A stretch of DNA of 64,000 nt from assembly GCF_019222765.1 (NCBI RefSeq), contig NZ_CP078145.1, positions 3,100,001 to 3,164,000 of the forward strand, read 5' to 3'. This document shows positions 27,709-37,726 of this stretch, in pieces. The notes below the pieces were generated by a model. That model made no database searches. It had not been told where the DNA came from and was given only the letters and a program-made list of their open reading frames with translations. How positions within the stretch are numbered: position 1 is the first letter of the stretch; each line of letters starts with the position of its first letter. The stretch comes from Nocardia iowensis (GTDB taxonomy: Bacteria; Actinomycetota; Actinomycetes; Mycobacteriales; Mycobacteriaceae). The translations under genes and the position numbers were made by a program.

Positions 27709-29348
27709 GGTGTCGCCGCCGAATCACCTTGCACCGCACCGGATTCGCGCAGCCGGAACCGCTGTAGCTTGCCGGTCGGCGTGCGCGGTAGCGCGTCGAC
27801 GAAGGCGATGGCCCGCGGATACTTGTACGGCGCCACTGTCTGTTTCACGAAATCCTGCAATTCCTCGACCATTCTGTCGGTTGCCTCGATCTCCGGCCGC
27901 AGCACAACGTACGCCTTGACGATCTGACCGCGGTCCTCGTCTGGCACCCCGATCACGGCACAATCGGCGACGGCGGCGTGCCCGGCGAGGGCGTCCTCGA
28001 CCTCGGGCGCGGCGATGTTGTAGCCGGCGGACACGATCATGTCGTCGGAGCGTGCCTGATAGTGGAAGTAGCCGTCGGCGTCGACCGAATACGCATCGCC
28101 GGTGTAGTTCCAGCCGTCGCGCACATAAACGGTCTGCCGCTCATCGGCGAGGTAGCGGCAGCCGGTCGGCCCACGCACCGCGAGCAGGCCGACCGCGCCG
28201 GGCGGCAGCGGCTGCCCGTTCTCATCCACGACGCGCGCCTCGTATCCGGGCACCGGCAGGCCCGTCGCGCCGGGCCGGGCGTGCTCTTCGTCGGCGGAGA
28301 TGAAGATGTGCAGCATTTCGGTGGCGCCGATGCCATCGATCAGTTCGATGCCGGTGGCCTCGCGCCATCGGGTGCGCGTGGTCGGTGGCAGCGGTTCCCC
28401 GGCCGACACACATTTGCGTAGCGCGCTGTCGCGCAGTTCGGCGCCGTGCTGGGCGAGGATTCGGTAGGAGGTGGGGGCGGTGAAAAGCACTGTCGCACCG
28501 AAGTTCTTGATCGCATCGAGCAGCAGCGCCGGACTCGCCTGTTCGAGCAGCACCGCCGAGGCGCCGACCGCCATGGGGAACAGCAGCAGCCCGCCGAGGC
28601 CGAAGGTGAAGGCCAGCGGTGGGCTGCCGATGAACACGTCATCGGGCCGCGGCCGCAAGATGTGCTGCGGGAAGCAGTGGCAGATCGCCATGACATCGCG
28701 ATGGAAGTGCGCGGTCGCCTTCGGCACGCCGGTGGTGCCGGAGGTGAAAGCGATGAGGCAGACGTCGTCGGCGGCGGTGGCAACCGTGTCGAACCGGTCG
28801 CTCTGGCGCGCCATCAGCGCTTCGAGGCCGTCGTCGGCGCCGCTGTGGAAGTAGCGAACCTGGTCCAGGGTCGGACAGGCCGCGACCACTTGTTCGAGCT
28901 GCCCGGCCACGGCTATATCGCACAGCGCGTGCGTGATTCGCGCCTTGTCGACGATCTGGGTGAGTTCCTTGACGCGCAGCATCGGCATGGCCGTCACGGC
29001 GATGCCGCCCGCCTTCATCACCGCGAACCAGCACGCCGCGAGCATCGGGTTGTTCGGTGCGTCCAGTAGCACCCGGTTGCCTGGCACCAGCCCCATCTCG
29101 TGCACCAGTACCGCCGCGATGCGATTGGCCCGCTCGTGCAGGTCGGCATAGGTCCACTGCGGTCCGCCGGGCGCGCGTACGCATGGGCGGTCGCCGTTGC
29201 CGTCGCTCAGCTGGCGGTCGAGTAGCTCACTGGCGCAATTGAGTTGCGCCGGGAACCGCAGTTCCGGCCGGTCGAAGACGAGGTCGGGCCACTGCTCGAG
29301 CGGGGGTAGGTTGTCGCGGGCGAAGGTATCGATGTGCGCGCTTGTCAT
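27705..29348 (-). CDS. Aryl-CoA ligase, probably 2-aminobenzoate-CoA ligase (AbmG-like)
   Basis: A 547-residue adenylate-forming ligase. FTSGTTGVPKATAHFHRD is the P-loop, GIGATEMLHIF the A5 motif, and YTGDAYSVDADGYF with RSDDMIVSAGYNIAAPEVE forms A7-A8. PRTPTGKLQRF supplies the A10 catalytic lysine. ATEMLHIFIS is typical of benzoate/2-aminobenzoate-CoA ligases. It would activate an aromatic acid at the start of the pathway encoded by this operon. ATG 29348 is chosen over the longer frame to 29411 because it has AAGGT upstream and a standard N-terminus. Substrate preference among anthranilate, salicylate and benzoate is not proven. Confidence 0.85.
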   Translation of the reverse strand: MTSAHIDTFARDNLPPLEQWPDLVFDRPELRFPAQLNCASELLDRQLSDGNGDRPCVRAPGGPQWTYADLHERANRIAAVLVHEMGLVPGNRVLLDAPNNPMLAACWFAVMKAGGIAVTAMPMLRVKELTQIVDKARITHALCDIAVAGQLEQVVAACPTLDQVRYFHSGADDGLEALMARQSDRFDTVATAADDVCLIAFTSGTTGVPKATAHFHRDVMAICHCFPQHILRPRPDDVFIGSPPLAFTFGLGGLLLFPMAVGASAVLLEQASPALLLDAIKNFGATVLFTAPTSYRILAQHGAELRDSALRKCVSAGEPLPPTTRTRWREATGIELIDGIGATEMLHIFISADEEHARPGATGLPVPGYEARVVDENGQPLPPGAVGLLAVRGPTGCRYLADERQTVYVRDGWNYTGDAYSVDADGYFHYQARSDDMIVSAGYNIAAPEVEDALAGHAAVADCAVIGVPDEDRGQIVKAYVVLRPEIEATDRMVEELQDFVKQTVAPYKYPRAIAFVDALPRTPTGKLQRFRLRESGAVQGDSAATP

Positions 29349-29382
29349 GGTGGAACCTTGTGGGGGAGAAGGAGATCGGAAG

Positions 29383-30558
29383 TCACGACGCCGTATCGCG
29401 GCCGGCGTCACGCAGGAGTTCGCGGGCGATGATCAGTTGTTGCACCTCGGTGGCGCCCTCGTAGATGCGCAGCGCCCGGATGTCGCGGTAGAGCCGCTCG
29501 ACCGGGCGGTCACGGACCACCCCGAGCGCGCCCCACATCTGCACGGCCGCGTCGATGACCCGCTGGGCGCCTTCGGTCGCGGCCATCTTGGCCATGGCGG
29601 CCTCGCGAGTGACTGGTCGACCTTGATCGCGCTGCCAGGCCGCGCGATAGGTGAGCAGGGCCGACGCGTCGATCGTCGTCGCCATCCGCGCGAGTTCGGC
29701 ACGGGTCAGCTGGAAGTCGGCCAGCACCCCGCCGAACATGTGCCGCGAGGTGGCCCTGGCCAGCGCCTCGGCCATGGCGCGGCGGGCGAAGCCGACGGCG
29801 GCGGCCGCCACCGAGGTGCGGAAGACGTCGAGTGTGCGCATCGCGATCGCGAATCCCCCGCCCGCGCTGCCGAGACGCCGTGTCGCGGGCACCCGGCAGC
29901 CCTCGAAGGACAGCCGGGCGAGCGGGTGCGGTGCGATCACCTCGATGCGTTCGGCGATGTGCAGGCCCGGGGAGTCCGCGTCGACGATAAACGCGGAAAT
30001 GCCCCGTGCGCCTTCGCCTTCCCCGGTGCGGGCGAACACCACGTAGAAGTCGGCGATACCGCCGTTGGAGATCCAGGTCTTCTCGCCGTCGATGACGAAT
30101 CCGTCGCCGTCGGCGCGCGCGGCACAGGACAGTGCGGCGGCATCGGAGCCCGCGTCGGTTTCCGAGAGCGCGAACGCCGCGATCGCCGCACCGGTGGCCA
30201 CCCGAGGCAGGTACCGGCGCTTCTGCTCCTCGGTACCCGCCAGGCTGATCGCGCCGGAGCCGAGCCCCTGCATCGCGAACGCGAAGTCCGCGAGCGCGTC
30301 GTGCCGGGCCAGGATTTCACGGGCGAGACATAGTGCGCGGGTGTCGATTCGGTCGTGGCTGCCGCCGAAGGTGGTGCCCGCGACGGTGTGCCGCAGCCAG
30401 CCCGCGTCACCCAGCGCGCGGACCAAGCGACGACAGCGGTCGTCGATATCGATGCCGGTGTCGTGTTGCACCTGTTCGGTAGCCCAATCATCCAGTGACG
30501 CAGCGAGTTTGCGGTGCGCGTCGTCGAAGAAGGGCCAGTCCCAGTGATCGCTGGACAT
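29383..30558 (-). CDS. Acyl-CoA dehydrogenase
   Basis: A 391-residue flavin acyl-CoA dehydrogenase. Signature 1 is [16 protein letters not shown] and the FAD-adjacent motif is [10 protein letters not shown]. The C-terminal [17 protein letters not shown] places the usual catalytic glutamate. After ring cleavage in CoA-dependent aromatic degradation, such an enzyme oxidises the ring-opened or reduced CoA intermediate. ATG 30558 lies 5 nt after the enoyl-CoA hydratase stop; the frame is open far upstream but lacks family sequence there. Confidence 0.9.
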   Translation of the reverse strand: MSSDHWDWPFFDDAHRKLAASLDDWATEQVQHDTGIDIDDRCRRLVRALGDAGWLRHTVAGTTFGGSHDRIDTRALCLAREILARHDALADFAFAMQGLGSGAISLAGTEEQKRRYLPRVATGAAIAAFALSETDAGSDAAALSCAARADGDGFVIDGEKTWISNGGIADFYVVFARTGEGEGARGISAFIVDADSPGLHIAERIEVIAPHPLARLSFEGCRVPATRRLGSAGGGFAIAMRTLDVFRTSVAAAAVGFARRAMAEALARATSRHMFGGVLADFQLTRAELARMATTIDASALLTYRAAWQRDQGRPVTREAAMAKMAATEGAQRVIDAAVQMWGALGVVRDRPVERLYRDIRALRIYEGATEVQQLIIARELLRDAGRDTAS

Positions 30559-30563
30559 GGCGG

Positions 30564-31415
30564 CTAGTTCCCTTCGAACTTCGGACGTTGCTTGGCGACG
30601 AACGCGTGATAGGCGCGCGCGAAGTCCTCGGTGAGCATGCACAGTGCTTGGGCCTGCGCCTCCGCCTCGATGGCTTGGTCCACCGACATCGACCACTCCT
30701 GGTGCAGCATGGTTTTCGTGATTCCCTGCGCGAAGGTCGGGCCCTCGGCCAACTGGCGCGCGAGTTGTCCGGCGGCGTCGAGCAGCTGCTCCGGTTCGGC
30801 CAGCTGGTTGAAGAACCCCCACGCGAACGCCTCGTCGCCGGTCATCGCGCGCCCGGTGTACAGCAACTCGGACGCGCGGCCCTGCCCGATGATGCGCGGC
30901 AAGATCGCGCAGGCGCCCATATCGCACCCGGCGAGGCCGACCCGGGTGAACAAGAACGCCGTCTTGCTGCGGGCAGTGCCGACGCGCAAGTCGGACGCCA
31001 TCGCGAGGATCGCACCGGCACCCGCGCAGACCCCGTCGACGGCGGCCACGATCGGTTGCGGGCAGGCCCGCATCGCCTTGACCAGATCACCGGTCATCCG
31101 GGTGAACAGCAACAGGTCCGGTGCCCGCAGCGCCATCAGCGGGCCGATGATGTCGTGCACGTCGCCACCGGAGCAGAAGTTGTCGCCAGCGCCGTGCAGC
31201 ACAACGACGGTGACGTCGTCGGCATAGGCCATGCGACGGAACAACTCTCGCAGCTCGGCGTAGGAGTCGAAGGTCAGCGGATTCTTGCGCTGCGGGCGGT
31301 CGAGCACGATCGTGCCGACGCCCTGGTGGACGTGCCAGCGGAAGTGCGTGCTCGCGTAGTCGGCGAGCGTGGTGCGGTTGGCCGCGCGCAGTGCGGGATC
31401 CAGATCCTGGGTCAT
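30564..31415 (-). CDS. Enoyl-CoA hydratase/isomerase family protein
   Basis: A 283-residue crotonase-fold protein. The CoA oxyanion loops are visible as [15 protein letters not shown] and [15 protein letters not shown]. The two usual hydratase glutamates are not in standard places: [16 protein letters not shown] has aspartate where Glu164 of liver hydratase would be. That fits the ring-opening or hydrolytic crotonase subgroup found in 2-aminobenzoyl-CoA and benzoyl-CoA pathways. ATG 31415 overlaps the MarR stop by 4 nt. The longer frame to 31613 is the shadow of the MarR tail. Confidence 0.87.
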   Translation of the reverse strand: MTQDLDPALRAANRTTLADYASTHFRWHVHQGVGTIVLDRPQRKNPLTFDSYAELRELFRRMAYADDVTVVVLHGAGDNFCSGGDVHDIIGPLMALRAPDLLLFTRMTGDLVKAMRACPQPIVAAVDGVCAGAGAILAMASDLRVGTARSKTAFLFTRVGLAGCDMGACAILPRIIGQGRASELLYTGRAMTGDEAFAWGFFNQLAEPEQLLDAAGQLARQLAEGPTFAQGITKTMLHQEWSMSVDQAIEAEAQAQALCMLTEDFARAYHAFVAKQRPKFEGN

Positions 31416-32026
31416 GAGCGTCCCCGATGTGTCGATGAGCGAGCGTTCTTGCCGTCTTGGTCGGCGGTGCGGTCGGTTGTTCCGCCGAGATGGTCTGCCG
31501 TTCCGGCGGATTGGTCGGCTGTTCCGGCGAGGTGGACGCGGAGCCTGCCGAGCAGATCGAACAGCGCCTGCTCGTCGGCACGGCCGAAACCGGCGAATAT
31601 TTCGGTGAGCCACCGTTCGTGCTCGGCGGCCATCTCGTCGAACCGGGTGCGGCCGAGCTCGGTCAGCCGCACCAGCGTCGCGCGTTTGTCGACCGGGTCC
31701 GGGATCCGGTCGACCCAGCCCTCGGCAACCAGCTGATCGGTCAAGCCGGTGACATTGCCGCCGGTCACCATCAGGTAGCGCGACAGCGCGCTCATCCGGA
31801 GGCCGTCGTGGTGCCGGTCGAGCTGGGCCAGATAGTCGAAACGGGGCAGGGTGGTCGCGAAGCGCACCCGCAGCCGGGTGCGGATCTCCTGCTCTATCTC
31901 ATTGGTAGTGGCCAACAGTCGCAGCCACAGCCGTACGTCGAGGTGATCACCGGATACGGTGCGGGCCTCCATGCCGATGCGCTCGTCGCCGAGCACGCCC
32001 CCGGTGTCCTGGCGGCGGGTGCTCAC
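31412..32026 (-). CDS. MarR-family regulator of the aryl-CoA operon
   Basis: A 204-residue MarR protein with its winged HTH at about residues 70-130 ([35 protein letters not shown]). It is embedded in the catabolic operon, so it is probably the CoA-thioester-responsive repressor acting on the palindrome upstream of the first gene. GTG 32026 follows a perfect GGAGGTGA at six bases. The C-terminal 35 residues are a low-complexity tail with repeated [22 protein letters not shown] units, visible in the DNA as short direct repeats. Such a tail is unusual for MarR proteins. Confidence 0.87.
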   Translation of the reverse strand: MSTRRQDTGGVLGDERIGMEARTVSGDHLDVRLWLRLLATTNEIEQEIRTRLRVRFATTLPRFDYLAQLDRHHDGLRMSALSRYLMVTGGNVTGLTDQLVAEGWVDRIPDPVDKRATLVRLTELGRTRFDEMAAEHERWLTEIFAGFGRADEQALFDLLGRLRVHLAGTADQSAGTADHLGGTTDRTADQDGKNARSSTHRGRS

Positions 32027-32027
32027 C

Positions 32028-32813
32028 TCACATCACCTCCCCGCCGCTGAGCGAAATCGCTTGGCCGGTCAGCGAAGCGGCCGCATCCGAGCAGAGCCAG
32101 GCGACGGTGGCGGCGACCTCCGAAGGCTCGATCAACCGGCCCTGCGGGTTGTGCCGGACGAAGGCCGCCCGCGCTTCGTCGGCGCTACGGCCGGTCGTGT
32201 CGATCACCTGTGCCACGCTCTCCTGCAACAAGTCGGTGTCGGTGAAGCCGGGACAGACCGCGTTCACGGTGATCGGCGTGCCCGCGAGTTCCAGTGCCAT
32301 GGCACGGGTCAACCCGATCACGCCGTGCTTGGCCGCCGCGTAGGCGGTGACGTAGGGGTAGCCGCGCAGACCTGCCGTGCTGGCGATGTTGATCACCCGG
32401 CCGTGGCCCGCCGCGAGCATGTCGGTCACCGCGCTCCGGCTACACAGGAACGTGCCGGTGAGATTGACAGCGAGCATGCGATGCCACAGTTCGTCGCTGG
32501 TCCGCCGCAATGGCGCGCTAGCAGCTTGCCCGGCGTTGTTGACCAGGATGTCGACCGCGCCGTGGCGCTGGTGCGCGCAGACGAACGCGGTCGCGACGGC
32601 CGCCGGGTCGGTGACATCGCAGGCTACGGCCTGCGCCTGCGCCGACTTCGGCAGTCGCGCAACGGTTTCGGTGACGCGGTCCAGGTCGCGCGCCACCAGG
32701 GTGAGGCGGGCGCCGTCGCGGGCGAGGCGGTCGGCGATGGCGGCGCCGATGCCGCGTGATCCGCCGGTGACAAGGGCGTGCCGACCGGCCAGTGCGGTGT
32801 CGACCTCGGTCAT
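32028..32813 (-). CDS. SDR-family dehydrogenase (3-hydroxyacyl-CoA dehydrogenase-like)
   Basis: A 261-residue classical short-chain dehydrogenase. The cofactor loop is TGGSRGIG near residue 17, NNAG is at about 90, and the catalytic Ser and YAAAK are in INIASTAG and VTAYAAAKHG. It ends in the usual TGQAISLSGG. In this operon it probably oxidises a 3-hydroxyacyl-CoA produced by the crotonase. ATG 32813 lies 5 nt after the stop of the bifunctional monooxygenase gene. The longer frame to 34157 is an artefact of the upstream gene. Confidence 0.9.
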   Translation of the reverse strand: MTEVDTALAGRHALVTGGSRGIGAAIADRLARDGARLTLVARDLDRVTETVARLPKSAQAQAVACDVTDPAAVATAFVCAHQRHGAVDILVNNAGQAASAPLRRTSDELWHRMLAVNLTGTFLCSRSAVTDMLAAGHGRVINIASTAGLRGYPYVTAYAAAKHGVIGLTRAMALELAGTPITVNAVCPGFTDTDLLQESVAQVIDTTGRSADEARAAFVRHNPQGRLIEPSEVAATVAWLCSDAAASLTGQAISLSGGEVM

Positions 32814-32818
32814 GCCGG

Positions 32819-35158
32819 TCAGCCTTTCGCCGCCGCGGCGGCTTGCTCGCGTTGGATGTTCGCCTCGAATTGCCGCTTGGCGGCGCGGTATTGCTTGGGC
32901 CAGGTGAGCTCGGTGTAGCCGATCTTGGCCGCCTCGGTGAGCGTCCAGGCCGGGTTCGCCAGATGCGGGCGGGCGATCGCGCACAGGTCGGCCCGCCCCG
33001 CGGCCACGATGCTGTTCACATGGTCGGCCTCGGAGATCGCCCCGACGGCGATCGTGGCGATCCCAGCCTCCTGGCGCACCCGGTCGGCGAACGGCGTCTG
33101 CCACATTCGCCCGAAGATCGGGCTTTCCTGCTTGGTCACCTGACCCGAGGAACAGTCGATCAGATCGGCGCCCGCCTGTTTGAACCATTGCGCGATCTCG
33201 ACGGCGTCGGCCGGGGTGATGCCGCCTTCGGCCCAGTCGTGTGCCGAAATACGTACCGACATAGGCAGTTCGGCGGGCCACACCGCACGCACCGCCTCGA
33301 ACACCTCCAGCGGATAGCGCAGCCGGTTCGGCAGCGACCCGCCGTAGGCGTCGGTGCGCCGGTTGGTCAGCGGCGAGATGAAACTCGACAGCAGATAGCC
33401 GTGCGCGCAATGCAATTCCAGCCAGTCGAAGCCGGCCTCGGCCGCGCGCCGGGTGGCAGCGGCGAACTGCGCGGTCACCTCGTCCATGTCGGCCCGGGTC
33501 ATCGCCCGCGACCACTGGCTCACCCCCGGCAGGTACTGCTGCGGCGAGGCCGAGATCAACGGCCAGTTCGGTTCGTCGTCCGCCGGGGTGAGCGGTTGGT
33601 CGATGCCGTCCCACATGCGGCGGGTGGAGCCCTTGGCCCCGGAGTGGCCGAGCTGCATGCCGATCTTCGCGTCGGAGTTGTCGTGCACCCAGTCGGCGAT
33701 GCGCTGCCACGCCCGCCGCTGTTCGTCGGTGTACAGGCCCGGGCAACCGGGGGTGATCCGGCCCGTCGGACTCACGCAGGTCATCTCGGCGAAAACCAAT
33801 CCGGCGCCACCCACCGCACGCGCGCCGAGGTGCACCAGGTGGAATTCGCTGGGAATTCCGTCGACGGCCGAATATTGGGCCATCGGGGAGACGACGACCC
33901 GATTCTTCAGCGTCACCGAACGCGTCGTGTACGGCGTGAACATCGGGGGAACGGACGGCTCGTCGGCGGCTCGGGCCACCCCGGCTCGCGCGTCGAACCA
34001 CCGCTCGTAGTCCTCCAGCCAGCCCTTGTCGCGCAAGCGCAGATTCTCGTGACTGATGCGCTGGCTGCGGGTGAGCATCGAGTACATGAACTGCTCGGGT
34101 TCGAGCTGGTCGCAATAACGTTCGCCGCAGACCTCGAACCACTCCATGGCATTCCATGCGGCGTTCTGCAACCGCAGCACGTCGATCGACCGGGCTTCCT
34201 GGTAATGGGTGAGCACTGCGGGCAGTGCGGAGGGGGAGTCACCGTGCTCGCCGAATTGGCGCACCAGCTCGATGGCGTCCTCGAGCGCCAGCTTGGTGCC
34301 CGAACCGATGGCGAAGTGCGCGGTGTGCACGGCGTCGCCCATCAGCACGACGTGACTGTTGCCGTTGTGCAGCCACCAGCGCTCACATTTGACTCGTTGG
34401 AAGTTCAGCCACGGCGACTCCGGGCGATGGCGGGAGTTGGTCATCAGTTTCTCGCCCTGCAGATTGTCGGCGAACAACTCTTCGCAGAACGCCACCGACT
34501 CGTCCGGTCCGGCCTTGTCGAGTCCGTGCGCCAGCCACACGTGTTCCGGGCACTCGACGATGAAGGTGCTGGTGTTGTCGTCGAACTTGTAGATGTGTGC
34601 CTGGATCCAGCCGTGCTCGGTCCGGACGAAGTCGAAAGTGAAAGCGTCGTAGAGCTTTTCGGTGCCCAGCCAGATGTAGCGGTTCGGGCGCTGCACGATG
34701 TCGGGTGCGAAGACGTCTTGGTGTTTGCCGCGGATCTTCGAGGAGATGCCGTCGGCGGCGACGATCAGGTCCGCATCGGAATATTCGGTGTCGGAGTGGA
34801 CCTCCCGGTCGAACTCGAGCGTTACGCCGACCTCCTCGCAGCGCGCCTGCAGGATGTTCAGCAGCTTCTTGCGGCCGATGCCGACGAAGCCGTGTCCGCC
34901 GGAGCGCAGGACGCGACCCTTGAACCGCAGCTCGATGTCGTCCCAGTGATTGAAGGCCGTCTGGATCCGGTCCGCGGTGGGGCGATCCCACGCGCGCATG
35001 GTCTCCATCGTCGCGTCGGAGAAGACGACGCCCCAGCCGAAGGTGTCGTAGGGGCGGTTGCGCTCGACCACGGTGACATCGTGTTCGGCGTTGAGTTGCT
35101 TCATCAGCAACCCGAAGTACAGCCCGGCGGGTCCGCCGCCGATGCACACGATCTTCAT
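32819..35158 (-). CDS. Bifunctional aryl-CoA monooxygenase/reductase (2-aminobenzoyl-CoA or salicylyl-CoA type)
   Basis: A 779-residue fusion of two flavoenzymes. Residues 1-385 are a class A FAD monooxygenase: [15 protein letters not shown] at the N-terminus and [20 protein letters not shown] as the FAD-ribityl motif. Residues about 400-770 are an Old Yellow Enzyme/NADH:flavin oxidoreductase barrel: [34 protein letters not shown] and FISPLTNRR. This order and length match 2-aminobenzoyl-CoA monooxygenase/reductase of Azoarcus evansii and salicylyl-CoA 5-hydroxylase-type proteins. It would hydroxylate and then partly reduce the CoA-bound ring. GAGGAG precedes ATG 35158. It is the first gene of the operon. 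Confidence 0.93.
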   Translation of the reverse strand: MKIVCIGGGPAGLYFGLLMKQLNAEHDVTVVERNRPYDTFGWGVVFSDATMETMRAWDRPTADRIQTAFNHWDDIELRFKGRVLRSGGHGFVGIGRKKLLNILQARCEEVGVTLEFDREVHSDTEYSDADLIVAADGISSKIRGKHQDVFAPDIVQRPNRYIWLGTEKLYDAFTFDFVRTEHGWIQAHIYKFDDNTSTFIVECPEHVWLAHGLDKAGPDESVAFCEELFADNLQGEKLMTNSRHRPESPWLNFQRVKCERWWLHNGNSHVVLMGDAVHTAHFAIGSGTKLALEDAIELVRQFGEHGDSPSALPAVLTHYQEARSIDVLRLQNAAWNAMEWFEVCGERYCDQLEPEQFMYSMLTRSQRISHENLRLRDKGWLEDYERWFDARAGVARAADEPSVPPMFTPYTTRSVTLKNRVVVSPMAQYSAVDGIPSEFHLVHLGARAVGGAGLVFAEMTCVSPTGRITPGCPGLYTDEQRRAWQRIADWVHDNSDAKIGMQLGHSGAKGSTRRMWDGIDQPLTPADDEPNWPLISASPQQYLPGVSQWSRAMTRADMDEVTAQFAAATRRAAEAGFDWLELHCAHGYLLSSFISPLTNRRTDAYGGSLPNRLRYPLEVFEAVRAVWPAELPMSVRISAHDWAEGGITPADAVEIAQWFKQAGADLIDCSSGQVTKQESPIFGRMWQTPFADRVRQEAGIATIAVGAISEADHVNSIVAAGRADLCAIARPHLANPAWTLTEAAKIGYTELTWPKQYRAAKRQFEANIQREQAAAAAKG

Positions 35159-35184
35159 GTGCTCTCCTCAGGGAGTCGCGATGG

Positions 35185-35222
35185 AAGTACTTTACCTCTA
35201 AAGCTTTAGGTATAAAGCACTT
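35185..35222 (-). promoter_or_regulatory. Long dyad in the aryl-CoA operon promoter, candidate MarR operator
   Basis: CTAAAGCTTTAG at 35198-35209 is a perfect 12-bp palindrome. It is flanked by a second, imperfect inverted repeat, AAGTACTTTACCT and AGGTATAAAGCACTT. On the minus strand TTTATA and TAAAGT, 16 bp apart, could be the -35 and -10 elements, so a repressor bound here would block transcription. The site is AT-rich in a GC-rich genome. Confidence 0.65.
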
Positions 35223-35371
35223 TTGCCGGACTACGGCCAAGTGATCCGTGGTTAGGTGAAAGTTCGATTGATCTGGTGCAATTGAGCGATACCATCGTGG
35301 TAGACGCGCTGTGGTTCGCTCAGGAACGGAATGGCCCGCCGAGGAATCTTGAAACAACGGAGTAGCAGCTC

Positions 35372-36310
35372 ATGGTCGCAGAACCGGTCCGGATCGGCGT
35401 CGTCGACTCACGTGTCGCCGAACGCGGTCCGACAGCGCTGCGGATCGCCGTCGGCGGTCAATTGCGCAAGCTGCGCGAACAATGCGGCATCACCCGTGAA
35501 GCCGCCGGTGAGCACATCCGCGGCTCGCACGCCAAGATCAGCCGACTCGAACTCGGCCGGACCGGCTTCAAGGAACGCGACATCGCGGATCTGCTGAGCC
35601 TGTACGGCGTCACCGAGCCGGATCAGCGCGAAATGTTCCTCGGGCTGGCCCGCAAGGCCAATGAACCCGGGTGGTGGCATCGGTACAACGACCTGCTGCC
35701 GCAATGGTTCGAGACGTATATCGGCCTGGAGGGCGCCGCGCAGACGATCAGAACGTTTGAGGGCCAGTTGGTTCCGGGCTTGCTGCAAATCGAGGACTAC
35801 ACCCGCGCGGTCGTCGCGGTCGGCCACGAGAACGCCGAGGCGGCGCGGCGAACAGAGCAGCGCACCATGCGCCAAGAGTTCGACGCCCAGGCGGCGCGGC
35901 GGGTGGAGCTGCGCGGTAGGCGCCAGGAGATCCTGGATGTGCAGGGCGGGCCCGCGCTGTGGGCGGTGCTGGACGAGGCCGTGCTGCATCGGCCGATCGG
36001 CGGCCGGAAGGTGCTGCGCGCGCAAATCGAGCACTTGGTGGAGATGACGAACAAGCGCAGTGTCACCATCCAGGTGCTGCCGTACCGGGCCGGCGGCCAT
36101 GCGGCGGCGGGCAGTTCGTTCACGATGCTCCGGTTCGCCGAGCGCGAACTCCCCGACATCATCTATCTGGAGCAACTGACCAGTGCGCTCTATCTGGACC
36201 GTCCGGAGGATGTCCATCTGTACCGCGAAGTGATGGACCAACTCGCCGTGCAGGCCGAGCCGCCGGACCGGTCCCGTGAGTTGCTGATCGCCGCTGCCGA
36301 GGAGCTGTAA
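35372..36310 (+). CDS. HTH-XRE regulator with DUF5753 domain
   Basis: A 312-residue actinobacterial regulator. The N-terminal XRE-type HTH is at about residues 24-80 (LRKLREQCGITREAAGEHI, SHAKISRLELGR), followed by the DUF5753 domain that fills the rest (PGLLQIEDYTRAV, LDEAVLHRPIGG, VLPYRAGGHAA, DIIYLEQLTSALYL). Genes of this type usually stand next to a small DUF397 gene and occur in many copies in actinomycetes; no DUF397 gene is adjacent here. ATG 35372 has GGAG about ten bases upstream. Targets are unknown. Confidence 0.92.
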   Translation: MVAEPVRIGVVDSRVAERGPTALRIAVGGQLRKLREQCGITREAAGEHIRGSHAKISRLELGRTGFKERDIADLLSLYGVTEPDQREMFLGLARKANEPGWWHRYNDLLPQWFETYIGLEGAAQTIRTFEGQLVPGLLQIEDYTRAVVAVGHENAEAARRTEQRTMRQEFDAQAARRVELRGRRQEILDVQGGPALWAVLDEAVLHRPIGGRKVLRAQIEHLVEMTNKRSVTIQVLPYRAGGHAAAGSSFTMLRFAERELPDIIYLEQLTSALYLDRPEDVHLYREVMDQLAVQAEPPDRSRELLIAAAEEL

Positions 36311-36377
36311 ATCGGCCTGGGCACCGGACGCGCGAGTTCTCGCCTCCCGCTGGGTATTCGCCAGTAGGCCGCCGACG

Positions 36378-37319
36378 TCAGCGGTCTTCGGGCGTGCTGG
36401 TTTCGGTGAGCACGCGTTGATTGATCGGTTGGAGCTGGCGGTAGGCGTCGGCCACGGCGAGCACGAGGCCGGTGGGGTGCTGAGCTTGCCAGGTGGTCGC
36501 GGCGCTCGCGTCGGCGAAGTAGCGGCCGGGATTGCAGGTGGTGGTGCGGACCATGGTGCGGTCCAGTTCGTCGGGGCCGGGCAGCGAGATGACCGCGGTG
36601 GCGGGGTCTAGGTCGGCGACACCCGTATCCGGGTGGACTGTCAGTCGGATGATGGTTCCGGTTGCCGGACAGGGTGATTCGATGTCAGCGGAGCGATCGA
36701 GAATTGCCGGGAAGAGGAGCGTGTCGGCGGCGCACCAGGCGTAGAGCAGTCGGCCCTCGACGGTGAACCGGTGCGGTGTCGGGTTGAGTGTCAGTCCCCA
36801 TCCGGTGATGCGGTGCCTCTCGTCGTATTCGATGTCGGCGGCGGCGGGCGCGGTCGCCAACTCGGCGGGGTCCACGCCCGCGGCGGCGGCGAGCTGTTCG
36901 ACGGTGATGGGTGCGCCGAGCGCGAGCAGCCGAATCGCGGTGCGCATCAGGGTGGTGCCGGTCGGCGTGTCGTTGGCGAACAATGTGTCGATGATCTGGC
37001 CGGTGAAGGGGTTGGTCATCGAGCCGAGGACCGTACGTAACGCGGAGACCGATGGCGCCCCGTCGAACCCGCCGTCGTCGGACGGATACAACCGGCACGA
37101 CAGACTTTCGATCCGGTCGGGCGCCGGGAATGGGTCTCGGCCATCGATGAGCAGGGTGGGGGAGCCGGTCATCCCGGCCGCGGCCGCTTCGGCCGGATCG
37201 CCGATCACCCGATGGGTGAACTCGACAGGCATCGAAAGTGCTTGTGCCGCTTGCCGAATTCGTTGTTCGAGGACGGGAACGTTGGGGCAGTTCGGGATCT
37301 GCAAGATCTCCAGCTTCAT
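36378..37319 (-). CDS. merB: Organomercurial lyase MerB with N-terminal thioredoxin-like domain
   Basis: A 313-residue alkylmercury lyase. Residues 1-80 form a thioredoxin/glutaredoxin-like domain (LEILQIPNCPNV with one cysteine, GSPTLLIDG). Residues about 100-313 are MerB. The catalytic residues of plasmid MerB (C96, D99, C159) correspond to C196 and D199 in YAWCAADTLLFP and C262 in TTTCNPGRYF, so the enzyme should cleave C-Hg bonds. ATG 37319 overlaps the merR stop by 4 nt. No mercuric reductase gene lies in the window, so released Hg(II) must be handled elsewhere. Confidence 0.9.
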   Translation of the reverse strand: MKLEILQIPNCPNVPVLEQRIRQAAQALSMPVEFTHRVIGDPAEAAAAGMTGSPTLLIDGRDPFPAPDRIESLSCRLYPSDDGGFDGAPSVSALRTVLGSMTNPFTGQIIDTLFANDTPTGTTLMRTAIRLLALGAPITVEQLAAAAGVDPAELATAPAAADIEYDERHRITGWGLTLNPTPHRFTVEGRLLYAWCAADTLLFPAILDRSADIESPCPATGTIIRLTVHPDTGVADLDPATAVISLPGPDELDRTMVRTTTCNPGRYFADASAATTWQAQHPTGLVLAVADAYRQLQPINQRVLTETSTPEDR

Positions 37320-37720
37320 TGTCGGGCACCTTCGTCGTGGAGGGATTCGAGGATCGGGCAGTGTCGGTCGCGGCGGGGACGTTCGCAGGTGGCGGCCAAC
37401 TCCGACAGCGACCGCAGCATGCGTTGCAGGTCGCTGATCCTGGTGGCCAGCAGTGCTATTCGCGCTTCGGCCAGTTGCCGGGCCGCGTCGCAATCACCGG
37501 GACCGCCGTCGGCGAGATGCAGCAGATCCGCGATCTCGTCGAGGGTGAATCCAAGCTCCTTGGCTCGTTTGACGAACCTGACGACGGCCACGGCGTCGGC
37601 GGGATACTCCCGATACCCCGACGGTGCGCGCGGCGGCTCCGCGAGCAGTCCGCGGCGCTCGTAGTACCGCAGCGTCTGCGCGTTCACCCCGGCGCGGCTT
37701 GCCAGTTCACCGCTTCGCAT
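37316..37720 (-). CDS. merR: Mercury-responsive MerR regulator
   Basis: A 134-residue MerR protein with an N-terminal HTH (SGELASRAGVNAQTLRYYERRGLL) and a dimerisation helix. The three Hg(II) ligands of Tn501 MerR (C82, C117, C126) have exact counterparts at C77, C112 and C121, including the CX8C spacing in CERPRRDRHC. ATG 37720 is preferred over GTG 37726 because the -10 hexamer of its promoter ends at 37727, which makes the ATG a natural leaderless start. It controls the co-transcribed merB. Confidence 0.9.
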   Translation of the reverse strand: MRSGELASRAGVNAQTLRYYERRGLLAEPPRAPSGYREYPADAVAVVRFVKRAKELGFTLDEIADLLHLADGGPGDCDAARQLAEARIALLATRISDLQRMLRSLSELAATCERPRRDRHCPILESLHDEGARQ

Positions 37721-37726
37721 ACGCAC

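Noticed and set aside
32792..35209. 805-codon plus-strand ORF opposite the bifunctional monooxygenase
   Set aside because: Antisense shadow; the minus-strand protein has clear FAD and OYE motifs.
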